Source: Bacteroidales bacterium (GTDB lineage Bacteria; Bacteroidota; Bacteroidia; Bacteroidales; Muribaculaceae). Taken from it: 64,000 nt of DNA. Shown here in pieces: positions 1 to 9,092 of the stretch. Each line of letters opens with the position of its first letter. The stretch's first letter is position 1. The stretch lies in contig DXYS01000075.1 of assembly GCA_019415705.1 (NCBI GenBank), forward strand, positions 1-64,000. The letters run 5' to 3'. Under the pieces are notes generated by a model, which did not search any database, was not told the DNA's origin, and saw only the letters and a program-made list of their open reading frames with translations. Made by a program: the position numbers and the translations under genes.

Positions 1-2568
1 GCCGTCGGCGCGTCTGACAGTTATGCGGGTTTTCTTGCCGGCTTTTCCCTCCAAGAGCGGGAAGTAGTCTTTGCCGGCCACAATGCTCTGACCGTCAATC
101 GACACTATCAGGTCGCCGGCCTTGAGTCCGAGGCGCTTGGGCGACAGGGGACCGCCGGCTATAATTTCGCTGATAAGCAGACCGTCACCATCGTAGTCGG
201 GGTCGAAATATGCTCCTAACTCGGCTGTTGACATCGGTGCATTGAATCCGTAATGACGGCCGCCGGTATGTGAGGCGTTTAGTTCGCCGAGTATCTCGCT
301 CAGTAATATGGCGAAATCTTCGTTGTTGTTGATATGAGGCAGGAAGCGGCGGTAGTGCTCGCCGTAGGCCTCCCAGTCGACGCCGTGAAGGTTAGCGTCA
401 TAGAATTTGTCCTTGACCTGCTGCCACATGTGGTCGTAGATATACTGTCGGGTCATCGACTGACGGCGGTTGTAAGGGGCCTCGAATTCGACAGCCTCGG
501 CATCGCCTTTGGCGAGATCGATTTTTTTAAGGCCGCTACCGCTGATTACAAACAGATTGTTGCCCTCGCGGTCAGTCTCGAAACCGCCTGACACGCCTTT
601 GACCAAAACTTTGGTCTCGCCTTTACGCAGATTTTTGACCATAAGATTGCGTCCGCCCTCGGTTGCTGAGGCGCTGTAATAGAGTTTGTCACCTTTGGGC
701 GAGAGTACGTAATCACCTATTGATGCCGAAGACGAGGTCAGGCGGCGCATGCGGTGTCGTCGCGCGTCAAGCTCAAATGACAGAGGCTTGACATCATCGT
801 CTTCTTTTACATCTTTTTTCTTCTTGTCTTTTTTGCTTTTCTTGTCTTTGTCCTTGTCGTCGGCTTCATCCTTTTTGGCATCTTTCTCGGCCTTATCGGC
901 GAGTTCGGCCTCCTCCTCGGTCATGTTGAACTTGTCCCATGCTTCTCCGTCGAGAGCCATGAGCACTATGTCGCCTGTCGCGCCCCAGCTGCCGTGGCTG
1001 CGCATGCCGAAACGGTCGGTCTCATAGGTGATGACTTTGCCGCCTAAGGCCCAGCGCGGGTTTGCGTCAGAGTAGCCGCTTTCGGTCAGGTCGGTAACTT
1101 CCGAGCCGTCGGCTTTGACGAGCGCGATGTCGGAATTGTTCCATCCTCCGACACCGATATATGATGTGAGCAGCCAACGGCTGTCGGGACTCCATGTAAA
1201 GGAGACGTCGCCGTCAGAATATGAGTAGTTATATTTGCCGTCTAAGGCAGTGGTGACAGCTTTGCTTTTGACATCGATTACTTTTATCTCGGTGCGGTTT
1301 TCCAAGAACGCCACTTTCTTGCCGTCAGGGCTGAAAACAGGCTGCATGGCGCTTGTGGCGCAGCTGTAGAGGGGACTTTCGATGATGTCTGTCGCGTAGG
1401 CAAACTTCTTTTCATCGGGGTCGGCGATTGTGGCCGTGAACAGCTGCCAGTGACCGTCGCGCTCGCTGTCATAGACTAATGTGCGGCCGTCTTTTGAGAA
1501 ACTTACACATCGCTCCTGCTCGGGAGTGTCAGTGATGCGTCGTGTGGTCTTGTACTTTGTCGATGTCACATAAATGTCTCCCTCGAGAGTGAATGCCACT
1601 TCGTCGCCATCGGGCGAAACGGCCATGTTCGTGGCGCCCGAGGTGCGCACACTCTTGACGACGTCGCGGTCATAGTCGTCGCTGACGATTTCGACAGCCA
1701 CTTTCACAGGCTCGGCAGCTCCGGGGGCCATGGTGTAGACCTCACCGTCCCAGCTGAAGGCGAGGCGACCGTCACGCGATGCGGACAGCGAGCGCACGGG
1801 GTGCTCCTTGAAATGCGTGAGCTGACGGCGCCGACCGTCTAAGTCAGCGCTGTAGACATTGAGCGTGCCGTCTTGCTCGCTGACGTAGTAATAGCTCTTG
1901 CCGTCAGAGGCCCAGACGGGATTGATGTCGTGGCCGTTGAAGTCGGTCAACTTTTTGTAAACGCCGTTGTCGATAAGCCAGATGTCAGATGTGCCGGCCG
2001 AACGTTCGTGCTTGCGGTAGATGTCTTCGTAGCCTTTACGGTCGGCATAAAGCATGCGGCCGTCGTCGCTGACAGATGCGCTGACCATGGGCACGGTAGC
2101 GTAAAGGCGCGGACGCGGCGTGGTGTTGTTGACATTTATGGCATAGACCTGAGCCTGAAACGGTCCTTGGATGGCCTCGCGCGCGGGCATCAGCGACGCG
2201 CTGTAGAGCAGGGTGGAGTCGTTGGCAAATGTCAGGGGTGTCTCTGCCGCGCTGTGGGTGGTCAGACGGCGCGGTTTGCCTCCGCGGGCGTCGGTAATAT
2301 AGATGTCTTTGCCGCCTTCACGGGTGCTGACAAAGACGATGTGGCTGCCGTCGGGGCTCCAGACCGGTTGTGCATCATAAGCCGCCGATGTTGTCAGCTG
2401 TCGGGCCGTGCCGCCCTCGGCAGACACGACAAAGATGTCGCCCTTATAGGTGAAAGCAATCGAGCGTCCGTCGGGCGAGATTGCCGTTTCTCTCAGCCAC
2501 AGCGGGCTGTCGGCGGCCGCGGCGCTGATAGCTGTCGCCGCGATTAATGACAAATAATACTTTTTCAT
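1..2568 (-). CDS. Tricorn-like S41 protease, C-terminus cut by window edge
   Basis: 856 codons are visible from the ATG at 2566-2568; the frame runs off base 1, so the protein is incomplete. An N-terminal signal peptide (MKKYYLSLIAATAISAAA) is followed by WD40/PD40-like propeller repeats with many SPDG motifs (for example SPDGRSIAF and SPDGDEVAF), as in the two propellers of tricorn proteases. A Lys/Asp-rich linker lies at about residues 558-590. Next comes a C1-like helical region ending in GELNASH near residue 765, matching the tricorn catalytic His region, and a PDZ-like segment (LGLKAGDLIVSIDG) at the end. The catalytic Ser would lie beyond the window. Family knowledge: tricorn homologues trim peptides; the signal peptide here suggests a periplasmic role. 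A promoter sits just upstream. Confidence 0.9.
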   Translation of the reverse strand, partial: MKKYYLSLIAATAISAAAADSPLWLRETAISPDGRSIAFTYKGDIFVVSAEGGTARQLTTSAAYDAQPVWSPDGSHIVFVSTREGGKDIYITDARGGKPRRLTTHSAAETPLTFANDSTLLYSASLMPAREAIQGPFQAQVYAINVNNTTPRPRLYATVPMVSASVSDDGRMLYADRKGYEDIYRKHERSAGTSDIWLIDNGVYKKLTDFNGHDINPVWASDGKSYYYVSEQDGTLNVYSADLDGRRRQLTHFKEHPVRSLSASRDGRLAFSWDGEVYTMAPGAAEPVKVAVEIVSDDYDRDVVKSVRTSGATNMAVSPDGDEVAFTLEGDIYVTSTKYKTTRRITDTPEQERCVSFSKDGRTLVYDSERDGHWQLFTATIADPDEKKFAYATDIIESPLYSCATSAMQPVFSPDGKKVAFLENRTEIKVIDVKSKAVTTALDGKYNYSYSDGDVSFTWSPDSRWLLTSYIGVGGWNNSDIALVKADGSEVTDLTESGYSDANPRWALGGKVITYETDRFGMRSHGSWGATGDIVLMALDGEAWDKFNMTEEEAELADKAEKDAKKDEADDKDKDKKSKKDKKKKDVKEDDDVKPLSFELDARRHRMRRLTSSSASIGDYVLSPKGDKLYYSASATEGGRNLMVKNLRKGETKVLVKGVSGGFETDREGNNLFVISGSGLKKIDLAKGDAEAVEFEAPYNRRQSMTRQYIYDHMWQQVKDKFYDANLHGVDWEAYGEHYRRFLPHINNNEDFAILLSEILGELNASHTGGRHYGFNAPMSTAELGAYFDPDYDGDGLLISEIIAGGPLSPKRLGLKAGDLIVSIDGQSIVAGKDYFPLLEGKAGKKTRITVRRADG

Positions 2569-2610
2569 TGCTTGTTTTATGATTGTTTCAATAGATTGCA
2601 CTATTTGCCT

Positions 2611-2642
2611 CAAAGTTAGAAATTGTCACTCGTTTTTGCAAA
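2611..2642 (-). promoter_or_regulatory. Promoter of the tricorn-like gene
   Basis: Read on the minus strand: TTTG (2639-2642), 20-nt spacer, TAACTTTG (2611-2618). This matches the Bacteroidota TTTG/TAnnTTTG pair. It lies 42 nt upstream of the start codon, so this gene need not be co-transcribed with the gene behind it. Confidence 0.65.
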
Positions 2643-2690
2643 CAAAAACACGCGGCACGGGGATGAATGAGCCCGATATGGCGAATACTG

Positions 2691-3251
2691 TCACCATCTG
2701 TCGCGTAGGAAGAAACTTGCGGGTGGCATGGTGGCGTAGCCGTGGTTTATTTCGCAGAGGTATTCGTCGTAACTTTTTAACTGAGGGTCGAAGATGGCGC
2801 GGAGCTGTTCGGGAGTCAGTATGGGCGTCGTCTGTCCGTCAGGATTGAGGATGGCCGTAATCATGCGTTTTTGTTCGGGCGTGAAAATGCCTGAGGCGTA
2901 AAGTTCGGGGAGGCTGACGGGCACATTGTCGCAGAGGAACATGTCTAACTTCTGCATGCGCTTTTCGCGGCGTGCAAGGCGTTTCTCACGACGCTCCTTC
3001 ATGCGACGGGCGCACTTTTCGGCACGGCTGACCATCTGATAGACTTCGACGGTGTCTTCGGGCTGCAGCCCGGCTGTGTCTAACTCGGCGGCAATGCCCT
3101 CGGGCTTACGCACACGCTCGGCCTCGACTATGGCCGAAACAAGGGCGTGACAGAGTCCCAAGTTGTCAGGATTGGCGAGAATCTGACGTATAAACTCGAC
3201 CGGAATATGAGCATTGATGATGGTCTGTTTTGATTTGCGTGTCTTTTTCAT
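2691..3251 (-). CDS. Hypothetical basic protein, 186 aa
   Basis: I do not recognise the family. The start is placed at the ATG at 3249-3251 (MKKTRKSK) rather than the upstream ATG at 3290, because a TAnnTTTG -7 element (3270-3277) lies inside the longer reading and would leave a leader of only about 12 nt. The protein has a basic N-terminus and a central, strongly charged stretch around residues 90-120 (KCARRMKERREKRLARREK) that probably forms a long amphipathic helix or coiled coil. No signal peptide or membrane segment is seen. The C-terminal half mentions ILNPDGQTTPILTPEQL, possibly a helix-loop-helix. Its size and position give no functional clue. A real gene is supported by the length, the promoter and the absence of a better overlapping frame. 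Confidence 0.55.
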   Translation of the reverse strand: MKKTRKSKQTIINAHIPVEFIRQILANPDNLGLCHALVSAIVEAERVRKPEGIAAELDTAGLQPEDTVEVYQMVSRAEKCARRMKERREKRLARREKRMQKLDMFLCDNVPVSLPELYASGIFTPEQKRMITAILNPDGQTTPILTPEQLRAIFDPQLKSYDEYLCEINHGYATMPPASFFLRDRW

Positions 3252-3269
3252 AGTGTCTTGTGTTTTGCG

Positions 3270-3277
3270 CAAAGATA
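3270..3277 (-). promoter_or_regulatory. -7 element for the 186-aa gene
   Basis: TATCTTTG on the minus strand matches TAnnTTTG. No good -33 TTTG is seen at 19-21 nt. It decides the choice of the downstream start codon for the gene at 2691-3251. Confidence 0.4.
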
Positions 3278-3382
3278 GAGCCGACTTCACGCTCGGTTAC
3301 ACACAATTTTGCAAGCCGTGCGTTTTAACACTTCCTGAAAAATATATTTATGCCTGATAGTCAGAATCTCGCAGAAATTGAT

Positions 3383-3390
3383 TAACTTTG
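3383..3390 (+). promoter_or_regulatory. -7 element for the RhuM-family gene
   Basis: TAACTTTG matches TAnnTTTG and lies 28 nt before the ATG. No clear -33 element. Confidence 0.45.
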
Positions 3391-3418
3391 TTAAATAAGC
3401 AAGAATAGAATACATCAA

Positions 3419-4426
3419 ATGGATAGAGGACAGATCATATTATTTCAGACGCCGGGTGGAGAGACGAAAATAGAGGTAAGACTCGCCAATGAAACCGTAT
3501 GGCTTACTGCTGATCAAATGGCCGAGCTGTTTCAGCGTGACCGTTCAACTATACAACGACATATCAAAAAAATATATGATGAAGGAGAGCTGACTGCTGA
3601 TTCAACTTGTGCATTTTTTGCACAAGTTCAAACTGAAGGCAAAAGGCAGGTTGAACGTAAAATACCTATATACAACTTAGACATGATAATCAGTGTGGGG
3701 TACCGAGTTAACTCACATCGTGGCGTCCAATTCAGGCAATGGGCTACGCAGGTGCTGAAAGAGTATATGATTAAGGGATTTGTACTCAATGATGATTTGC
3801 TCAAAAACGCGGGGCAGGGAAATTATTTTGATGAACTGTTGGCTCGTATCCGCGACATCCGCAGTTCGGAGAAGGTGTTCTATCGCAAAGTCCTTGAAAT
3901 TTATGCACTTAGCATCGACTATGACCCTCGCACATCCATCACTCAGCAATTCTTTAAGACGGTGCAAAATAAGATGCACTTTGCCGCTCACGGACATACG
4001 GCTGCAGAAGTAATCTATAACCGAGCGGATGCTGAAAAAGATTTCATGGGTTTGACAACATGGCGCGGGGCTATGCCCACCAAGCATGAGGCAGAGATAG
4101 CAAAGAATTATCTGTCTGAAGAGGAAGTCGATATGCTTAACCGTATAGTCAATCTTTATCTTGACTTTGCCGAATTACAGGCTAAGAGTCACGTCGCGAT
4201 GTATATGAAAGACTGGATAAAGAAATTAGACGACTTCCTTAAGTTATCAGGCAAAGAATTGCTGAATCACGCCGGAAGCGTATCTGCTGAGGTCGCAAAA
4301 TTGAAAGCAGATGAGGAATACGATAAATTCCGCGAGCGCACCCAATATCAACTATCGCCGGTAGAAATCCATTTTCTTGACGCCTTCGAGGCAGAAAGTA
4401 GGCGTTTAGGTAAATCAGGGAGATAG
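3419..4426 (+). CDS. RhuM-family protein
   Basis: 335 aa. The sequence follows the RhuM (virulence protein, PF13310-type) pattern. N-terminal residues about 10-50 carry a winged-helix-like segment (WLTADQMAELFQRDRSTIQRHI). Next is the family block around VGYRVNSHRGVQFRQWATQVL and KEYMIKGFVLND, then a long helical C-terminus. No signal peptide is present, so it is probably cytoplasmic. RhuM proteins are common accessory genes near mobile DNA or restriction loci in Bacteroidota, and their biochemical role is not established; the 'virulence' name comes from a Salmonella homologue. The gene stands alone, is AT-richer than its neighbours, and has its own -7 element. These points suggest an acquired cargo gene, although no integrase or repeat boundary is visible. 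Confidence 0.85.
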   Translation: MDRGQIILFQTPGGETKIEVRLANETVWLTADQMAELFQRDRSTIQRHIKKIYDEGELTADSTCAFFAQVQTEGKRQVERKIPIYNLDMIISVGYRVNSHRGVQFRQWATQVLKEYMIKGFVLNDDLLKNAGQGNYFDELLARIRDIRSSEKVFYRKVLEIYALSIDYDPRTSITQQFFKTVQNKMHFAAHGHTAAEVIYNRADAEKDFMGLTTWRGAMPTKHEAEIAKNYLSEEEVDMLNRIVNLYLDFAELQAKSHVAMYMKDWIKKLDDFLKLSGKELLNHAGSVSAEVAKLKADEEYDKFRERTQYQLSPVEIHFLDAFEAESRRLGKSGR

Positions 4427-4438
4427 GGGCGAATGGGG

Positions 4439-4473
4439 TAGCTTTTTAGCCATAGTAGCTATCTTAGTTATCA
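4439..4473. repeat. 9-bp-period intergenic repeat, copy A
   Basis: About four units of the TAGCTATNN type, the first being 8 nt long, start 12 nt after the RhuM stop codon. Copies B-E are at 12130, 28391, 32246 and 42435. Confidence 0.6.
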
Positions 4474-4481
4474 GCTGTCAT

Positions 4482-4521
4482 AAAAGAAATCCGCGGTCGG
4501 GGGATGCCGGTCGCGGATTTC
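4482..4521 (-). terminator. Rho-independent terminator of the nqr operon
   Basis: A perfect 10-bp inverted repeat, GAAATCCGCG (4486-4495) and CGCGGATTTC (4512-4521), with a 16-nt loop. On the minus strand the stem is followed by a T-rich tract (TTTCTTTTA). It lies 30 nt beyond the nqrF stop codon. The plus strand has no T-run after the stem, so I assign it to the minus-strand operon. Confidence 0.75.
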
Positions 4522-4550
4522 GCTGAGTTGTGTTTTATGTCAGTAGCGGA

Positions 4551-5855
4551 TTATCCGCCGAAGTTGTCGTAGTGGATTGACGAGGGTTCTACGCCGAGCG
4601 AGTCGAGCATTTTGTTGACAGCGGCGCTCATCGGGCCGGGCCCGCACATATAGTACTCGATATCCTCGGGGTCGGGATGGTCCTTGAGATATGTGTCGTA
4701 AATGACCTGATGGACAAAGCCCGGTGTATAGGCTACGCCAAGCTGGTCGGCTATAGGGTCGGGACGGTCAAGGGCGAGATGGAACTTGAAGTTGGGGAAC
4801 TCTTTCTCCAAGGCGAGGAAGTCGTCTAAGTAGAACACTTCGTTGAGCGCGCGTGCGCCGTAGAAGTAGTTCATGACGCGGTCAGTGCAACGGAGCGTCT
4901 TGGTCATATACATAATCTGTGAGCGCAGGGGAGCCATGCCGGCACCGCCGCCTATCCACATCATTTCGGCCTTTGAGTCGGTGTTGACATGGAAGTCGCC
5001 GTAGGGGCCGCTCATCAGCACCTTGTCGCCGGGTTTGAGGCTGAAGATGTAGCTTGAGGCGATGCCGGGGTTGACATCCATAAAGCCGACGGCGGGTTTG
5101 GGCTTGAAGGGCGGGGTGGCGATGCGCACGGTCAGCATGATGCGGTCGCCTTCGTCGGGATAGTTTGCCATGGAGTAGGCGCGGACGGTCGTCTCCTCGT
5201 TCTTGCAGCTGAGCGAGAACAGGCCGAATTTCTCCCATGCCGGCAGATACTCCTCGCCGATGAGCTCGCGGTCGATGTCGGTATTGTAGTCGACAAAGAA
5301 GGGCGGTATCTTAATCTGGGCGTATGAGCCGGGCTGGAAATTCATGTGCTCGCCTTTAGGGAGGGCGACGATAAACTCTTTGATGAATGTGGCGACATTG
5401 CGGTTTGAGATGACTTCGCATTCCCACTCCTTGATGTCAAGCACCGATGCGGGCACGTTTATCGACAGGTTGTCTTTGACTTTAAGCTGGCAGCCTAAAC
5501 GCCAGCCTTCGTTGATTTGCTTGCGTGAGAAGTGTACGGTCTCGGTCGGCAGTATCTCGCCGCCTCCCTCGGTGACCTGTACTTTGCACTGGCCGCAGCT
5601 GCCTTTGCCACCGCATGCCGAGGGCAGGAAGACGTTTTCGGCGGCGAGTGTCGACAGCAGCGAGCCGCCGGCGTTGGCCGTCAGTTTACGGTCTTTGTTG
5701 ATGCTTATTGTGACTTCACCCGAGTTGACAAGATAGTGCTTGGCGATGAGCAGCACTATGACCAAGGCGAGTGTTATTGCGAGAAATATGCCCGTTCCGG
5801 CCAAGAGTGTGGCGGCCGTAGGCGACAGCATGTTTGATATCATAATGGTGGTCAT
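4551..5855 (-). CDS. nqrF: Na+-translocating NADH:quinone reductase subunit F
   Basis: 434 aa. NqrF is the NADH-oxidising entry subunit of the sodium pump. The sequence shows an N-terminal membrane helix (about residues 12-38). A [2Fe-2S] ferredoxin domain follows, with cysteines in CGGKGSCGQC and a later LGC (about residues 80-125). Next is a ferredoxin-reductase domain with the FAD motif RAYSMANYP and the NADH-binding GGGAGMAPLRS segment. The C-terminal YYMCGPGPM motif is the usual pyridine nucleotide end. It is the last gene of nqrABCDEF, 12 nt after nqrE, and is followed by a terminator. Length is a little above the usual ~410 aa. The gene set is complete and no key residue appears missing. 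Confidence 0.97.
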   Translation of the reverse strand: MTTIMISNMLSPTAATLLAGTGIFLAITLALVIVLLIAKHYLVNSGEVTISINKDRKLTANAGGSLLSTLAAENVFLPSACGGKGSCGQCKVQVTEGGGEILPTETVHFSRKQINEGWRLGCQLKVKDNLSINVPASVLDIKEWECEVISNRNVATFIKEFIVALPKGEHMNFQPGSYAQIKIPPFFVDYNTDIDRELIGEEYLPAWEKFGLFSLSCKNEETTVRAYSMANYPDEGDRIMLTVRIATPPFKPKPAVGFMDVNPGIASSYIFSLKPGDKVLMSGPYGDFHVNTDSKAEMMWIGGGAGMAPLRSQIMYMTKTLRCTDRVMNYFYGARALNEVFYLDDFLALEKEFPNFKFHLALDRPDPIADQLGVAYTPGFVHQVIYDTYLKDHPDPEDIEYYMCGPGPMSAAVNKMLDSLGVEPSSIHYDNFGG

Positions 5856-5867
5856 GATAGTGTTGTG

Positions 5868-6485
5868 TCAGATTTTGATGCCTAAGAAGCTCATGAACGC
5901 TATGCCCATCAGCGCCGTGATGATAAACGTGATGCCTATGCCGCGCAGCGGGCCGGGGATGTTTGAGTAGGAGGCGATGCGCTCGCGTATAGCGGCTACG
6001 GCCGTGATGGCCAGCAGCCAGCCTATGCCCCAACCGGCGCCGGCACAGATGGCTGTGCCCACTCCGGGGAAGTCACGCTGCTGCATGAACAGTGAGCCGC
6101 CGAGTATCGCGCAGTTGACGGCGATGAGCGGCAGAAAGATGCCTAACGAGGCGTAGAGCGACGGGCTGTATTTCTCGACAGCCATCTCGACGAGCTGTGT
6201 CATCGACGCGATGACAGCGATGAAAAGTATCAGTGACAGAAAGCTCAGGTCGACATCTGCAAATTCGACACCCAACCAGCTCAGGGCGCCTGCCTTGAGC
6301 ACGTAGGTCTCGAGGAGATAGTTGATCGGCAGCGTGATGACGAGCATGAATGTCACAGCGATGCCCAAGCCGAAAGCTGTCTTGACGTTCTTTGACACGG
6401 CAAGAAACGAGCACATGCCTAAAAAGTAGGCGAATATCATGTTGTCGACAAATATCGACCGTATGAATATATTTAGATTTTCCAT
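5868..6485 (-). CDS. nqrE: Na+-translocating NADH:quinone reductase subunit E
   Basis: 205 aa, the usual NqrE length. It is an integral membrane subunit with about six hydrophobic helices. The N-terminal half carries the conserved NMIFAYFLGMCSFLAVSK segment, whose Cys belongs to the iron site shared by NqrD and NqrE. The second half carries NCAILGG with the partner Cys. NqrD and NqrE form an antiparallel pair in the Na+ channel core. The gene lies between nqrD (23 nt upstream) and nqrF in the conserved order. Confidence 0.97.
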   Translation of the reverse strand: MENLNIFIRSIFVDNMIFAYFLGMCSFLAVSKNVKTAFGLGIAVTFMLVITLPINYLLETYVLKAGALSWLGVEFADVDLSFLSLILFIAVIASMTQLVEMAVEKYSPSLYASLGIFLPLIAVNCAILGGSLFMQQRDFPGVGTAICAGAGWGIGWLLAITAVAAIRERIASYSNIPGPLRGIGITFIITALMGIAFMSFLGIKI

Positions 6486-6508
6486 TTTTTCGGGTTGCTG
6501 AGATGTGC

Positions 6509-7135
6509 TTAATCTTCCTGTAAATCTTTATTGAGAGCGCGGTGTACCCAGATGATGCAGGCCACGACAATCAGCGCCATCGGGGGCAGTATCATCAGAC
6601 CGTTGTTGACATAGCCGGCCTTGTAGAAGGCGTCGGGCACCACCTGATAGCCCATCAGCGTGCCGGAGCCGAGCAGCTCGCGGAAGAAGGCGACGATTAT
6701 GAGGATTATGCTGTAGCCGATGCCGTTGCCGACTCCGTCGAGGAATGAGGGCCACGGACGGTTGGCCATGGCGAATGCCTCAAGACGGCCCATCAGGATG
6801 CAGTTGGTGATAATCAGGCCGATGAAGACCGAGAGCTGTTTGCTGACGTCGTATGCGTAGGCCTCGAGGAGCTGGCTGACAATGACCACGAGTCCGGCCA
6901 CGACCACGAGCTGCACGATGATGCGGATATTGGTAGGGATGGTCGAGCGTATCAGCGATATGATGACATTTGAGAAGGCGAGCACCATGATGACCGAGAG
7001 GCCCATCACGATGGCAGGCTCTAATTTTGCGGTGACCGCGAGACACGAACAGATGCCGAGCACCTGCACGATGACCGGATTGTTCTTTGAGAACGGATTG
7101 AAGAATACGTCTTTATTTTTTATTTTCTCAGCCAT
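6509..7135 (-). CDS. nqrD: Na+-translocating NADH:quinone reductase subunit D
   Basis: 208 aa. Membrane subunit homologous to NqrE and RnfE. The sequence shows the conserved NPVIVQVLGICSCLAVT segment near residues 19-35 and LIITNCILMGRLEAFA further on, each with a Cys expected to ligand the membrane iron centre. There are six predicted helices. The start codon follows the nqrC stop by 2 nt, indicating translational coupling in the operon. Confidence 0.97.
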   Translation of the reverse strand: MAEKIKNKDVFFNPFSKNNPVIVQVLGICSCLAVTAKLEPAIVMGLSVIMVLAFSNVIISLIRSTIPTNIRIIVQLVVVAGLVVIVSQLLEAYAYDVSKQLSVFIGLIITNCILMGRLEAFAMANRPWPSFLDGVGNGIGYSIILIIVAFFRELLGSGTLMGYQVVPDAFYKAGYVNNGLMILPPMALIVVACIIWVHRALNKDLQED

Positions 7136-7137
7136 GA

Positions 7138-7842
7138 TTATTCGTTTCTGAGTGTTCTGAGATAATTTTCATAAGGTTTGAGACAGCCGTCGAGCATCGC
7201 GGCGACGCCCTTGCTGGTGATGGTGCCTCCGGAGATGGCGTCGACATAGTCCTCGTCGCCGGCGGGTTTCTGCCCGGCCTTGACGACTGTCACGGGCCGG
7301 AACTGCGAGCCCTTGAACATCTGTTTGCCGTCAAACTGGTTGCTGAAGGCCGGTTTCTCGATTTCGGCACCGAGACCGGGCGTCTCGCCCTGATGGGCGA
7401 AGTAGGCGCCGTAGACGGTCGAGCCGTCGCTGTCCAAGGCTACATAGCCCCAAATCGGGCCCCAGAGACCTGCACCGTAGACGGGGAGCACGTATTTGAC
7501 GGAGCCGTCGGCTACGCGGCAGACGTAGACGGGCAGCTCGCGGCTGTCGGCAGGCAGTTTGGTCTGGGCGGCCACGTTGACCGAGAATGCGTCGTCAGAG
7601 GTGCGCTCGCCGAGGCTGTTGACCGTAAACTGGTCAGTGACCGTAGAGTCAAACACTGATATTATCTTGTCTTTGTCGGCTGTGATGTGAACGGCCGAGA
7701 GTATCTGGCGCATCTTGTCGGCGTCGGCGTTGGCCTGCTGCATGGGTTTGAGTGCCATGGCCGTCAGCGCGAGCGCCGAGCCAACGATGACTACAAGTGC
7801 GATTATATAGATGATAGTGTAAGTGTTGCTTTGCTTGTTCAT
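7138..7842 (-). CDS. nqrC: Na+-translocating NADH:quinone reductase subunit C
   Basis: 234 aa. A single N-terminal membrane helix (about residues 9-30) anchors a periplasmic FMN-binding domain. The covalent FMN site is visible as DAISGGTITSKGVA near residue 205, matching the family S(G)xTxT consensus; the second Thr is the expected attachment residue. The segment GAGLWGPIWGYVALD is typical of NqrC/RnfG. It lies 3 nt from nqrB and 2 nt from nqrD. A flavin transferase (ApbE) is required for FMN loading in this family; none is encoded in the window. Confidence 0.97.
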   Translation of the reverse strand: MNKQSNTYTIIYIIALVVIVGSALALTAMALKPMQQANADADKMRQILSAVHITADKDKIISVFDSTVTDQFTVNSLGERTSDDAFSVNVAAQTKLPADSRELPVYVCRVADGSVKYVLPVYGAGLWGPIWGYVALDSDGSTVYGAYFAHQGETPGLGAEIEKPAFSNQFDGKQMFKGSQFRPVTVVKAGQKPAGDEDYVDAISGGTITSKGVAAMLDGCLKPYENYLRTLRNE

Positions 7843-7845
7843 GGC

Positions 7846-9060
7846 TCACGCGTTTTTAGAGATTGCACGGCGCTGGCGGCGGCGGATATTGGCCTGCACG
7901 ACACACCAGTCGATAAGGGGTGCGAAACAGTTCATAAGCAGCACGGCGAGCATTGCGCCCTCGGGATAGCCGTTGTTGTATGTGCGTATCAGCACGGCGA
8001 TGACGCCGATGAGAAAACCGTATATATATTTGCCTGTCTCGGTGCGTGCCGCCGTCACGGGGTCAGTGGCCATGAAGACAGCCGCAAATGCAAATCCGCC
8101 GAATACAATCTGGTCGACGGGCGTGAGATATGACGCGGGGTAGGTCGGCGTGGCGCATAGATTGGCAATCCAGCCCATCAGAAGACCTCCGGCAAAGACC
8201 GACAGCATGACTTTCCAGCTGGCGATGCGGCTTGCGAGCAGGATTATGGCTCCGATGGCGATACAGATTACAGATGTCTCGCCGAACGAGCCGGGGATGA
8301 GTCCGACAAATGCGTCCCATGTCGTGATGGCGCTTCCGTCGATGCCGGTGAGGCTGAGCTGACCGTTGCCGGCATGTGTGGCAATCTGGCCGAGGGGTGT
8401 GGCGCAGGTGAAGCCGTCAGCCACAGACTCGCCGTAGCCAAGCGCGCTGCCCGTAGCGACGAAGACCTTGTCGCCCGACATCTGGGCGGGATAGGCGAAG
8501 AAGAGGAACGCACGCGTGACGAGCGCCACATTGAGCACGTTGTAACCCGTGCCGCCGAATACCTCCTTGACGAAAATCACCGAGAAGGCCGTCGCGACGG
8601 CTATCATCCACAGCGGAGTCTCTATGGGGAGAATCATCGGTATGAGGATGCCTGTCACAAGGAATCCTTCCTGTATCTCCTCGCCTCGCCACTGTGCCAC
8701 GGCAAATTCGATGCCGAGGCCGACGACATAGGCCACAATCACGCGCGGGAGCACAGCGAGGAATCCATAGAGCATCATCTCCCAGAACGGGAAGTCATGA
8801 AGCCCTAATGCCAACTGATGCTGGTAGCCGGTGTTATACATGCCGAAGAAGAAGCAGGGCATAAGCGCAGCCACGACGATAATCATCGTGCGTTTAGAGT
8901 CGATGGAGTCATGTATCTGTGCGCCTTTGCGGCCGGCTGTCGACGACGGAGTGAACAGGAATGTATCGAATCCGTCAAAAACCGACCTGAACGCGTGCAG
9001 CTTGCCTCCCGGCTCAAAGTCGGGACGCATCCTGTCTAAATATTTTTTGAGAAATTTCAC
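7846..9060 (-). CDS. nqrB: Na+-translocating NADH:quinone reductase subunit B
   Basis: 404 aa, standard length. NqrB is the main transmembrane subunit, with about ten helices, covalent FMN and riboflavin, and part of the sodium path. The covalent FMN motif is seen as DGFTCATPLGQIA (residues about 218-230), resembling the SGATxL consensus although with Cys before Ala. The C-terminal MATDPVTAARTETGKYIYG segment is typical of NqrB/RnfD. It is the second gene of the operon, 32 nt after nqrA. Confidence 0.96.
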   Translation of the reverse strand: MKFLKKYLDRMRPDFEPGGKLHAFRSVFDGFDTFLFTPSSTAGRKGAQIHDSIDSKRTMIIVVAALMPCFFFGMYNTGYQHQLALGLHDFPFWEMMLYGFLAVLPRVIVAYVVGLGIEFAVAQWRGEEIQEGFLVTGILIPMILPIETPLWMIAVATAFSVIFVKEVFGGTGYNVLNVALVTRAFLFFAYPAQMSGDKVFVATGSALGYGESVADGFTCATPLGQIATHAGNGQLSLTGIDGSAITTWDAFVGLIPGSFGETSVICIAIGAIILLASRIASWKVMLSVFAGGLLMGWIANLCATPTYPASYLTPVDQIVFGGFAFAAVFMATDPVTAARTETGKYIYGFLIGVIAVLIRTYNNGYPEGAMLAVLLMNCFAPLIDWCVVQANIRRRQRRAISKNA

Positions 9061-9092
9061 TGATTTATCGGTTTATGTTGTGATGAGTGATT

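Noticed and set aside
1873..2547. 224-aa plus-strand ORF within the tricorn-like gene
   Set aside because: Antisense to clear SPDG propeller repeats; Val/Ala/Arg-rich shadow.
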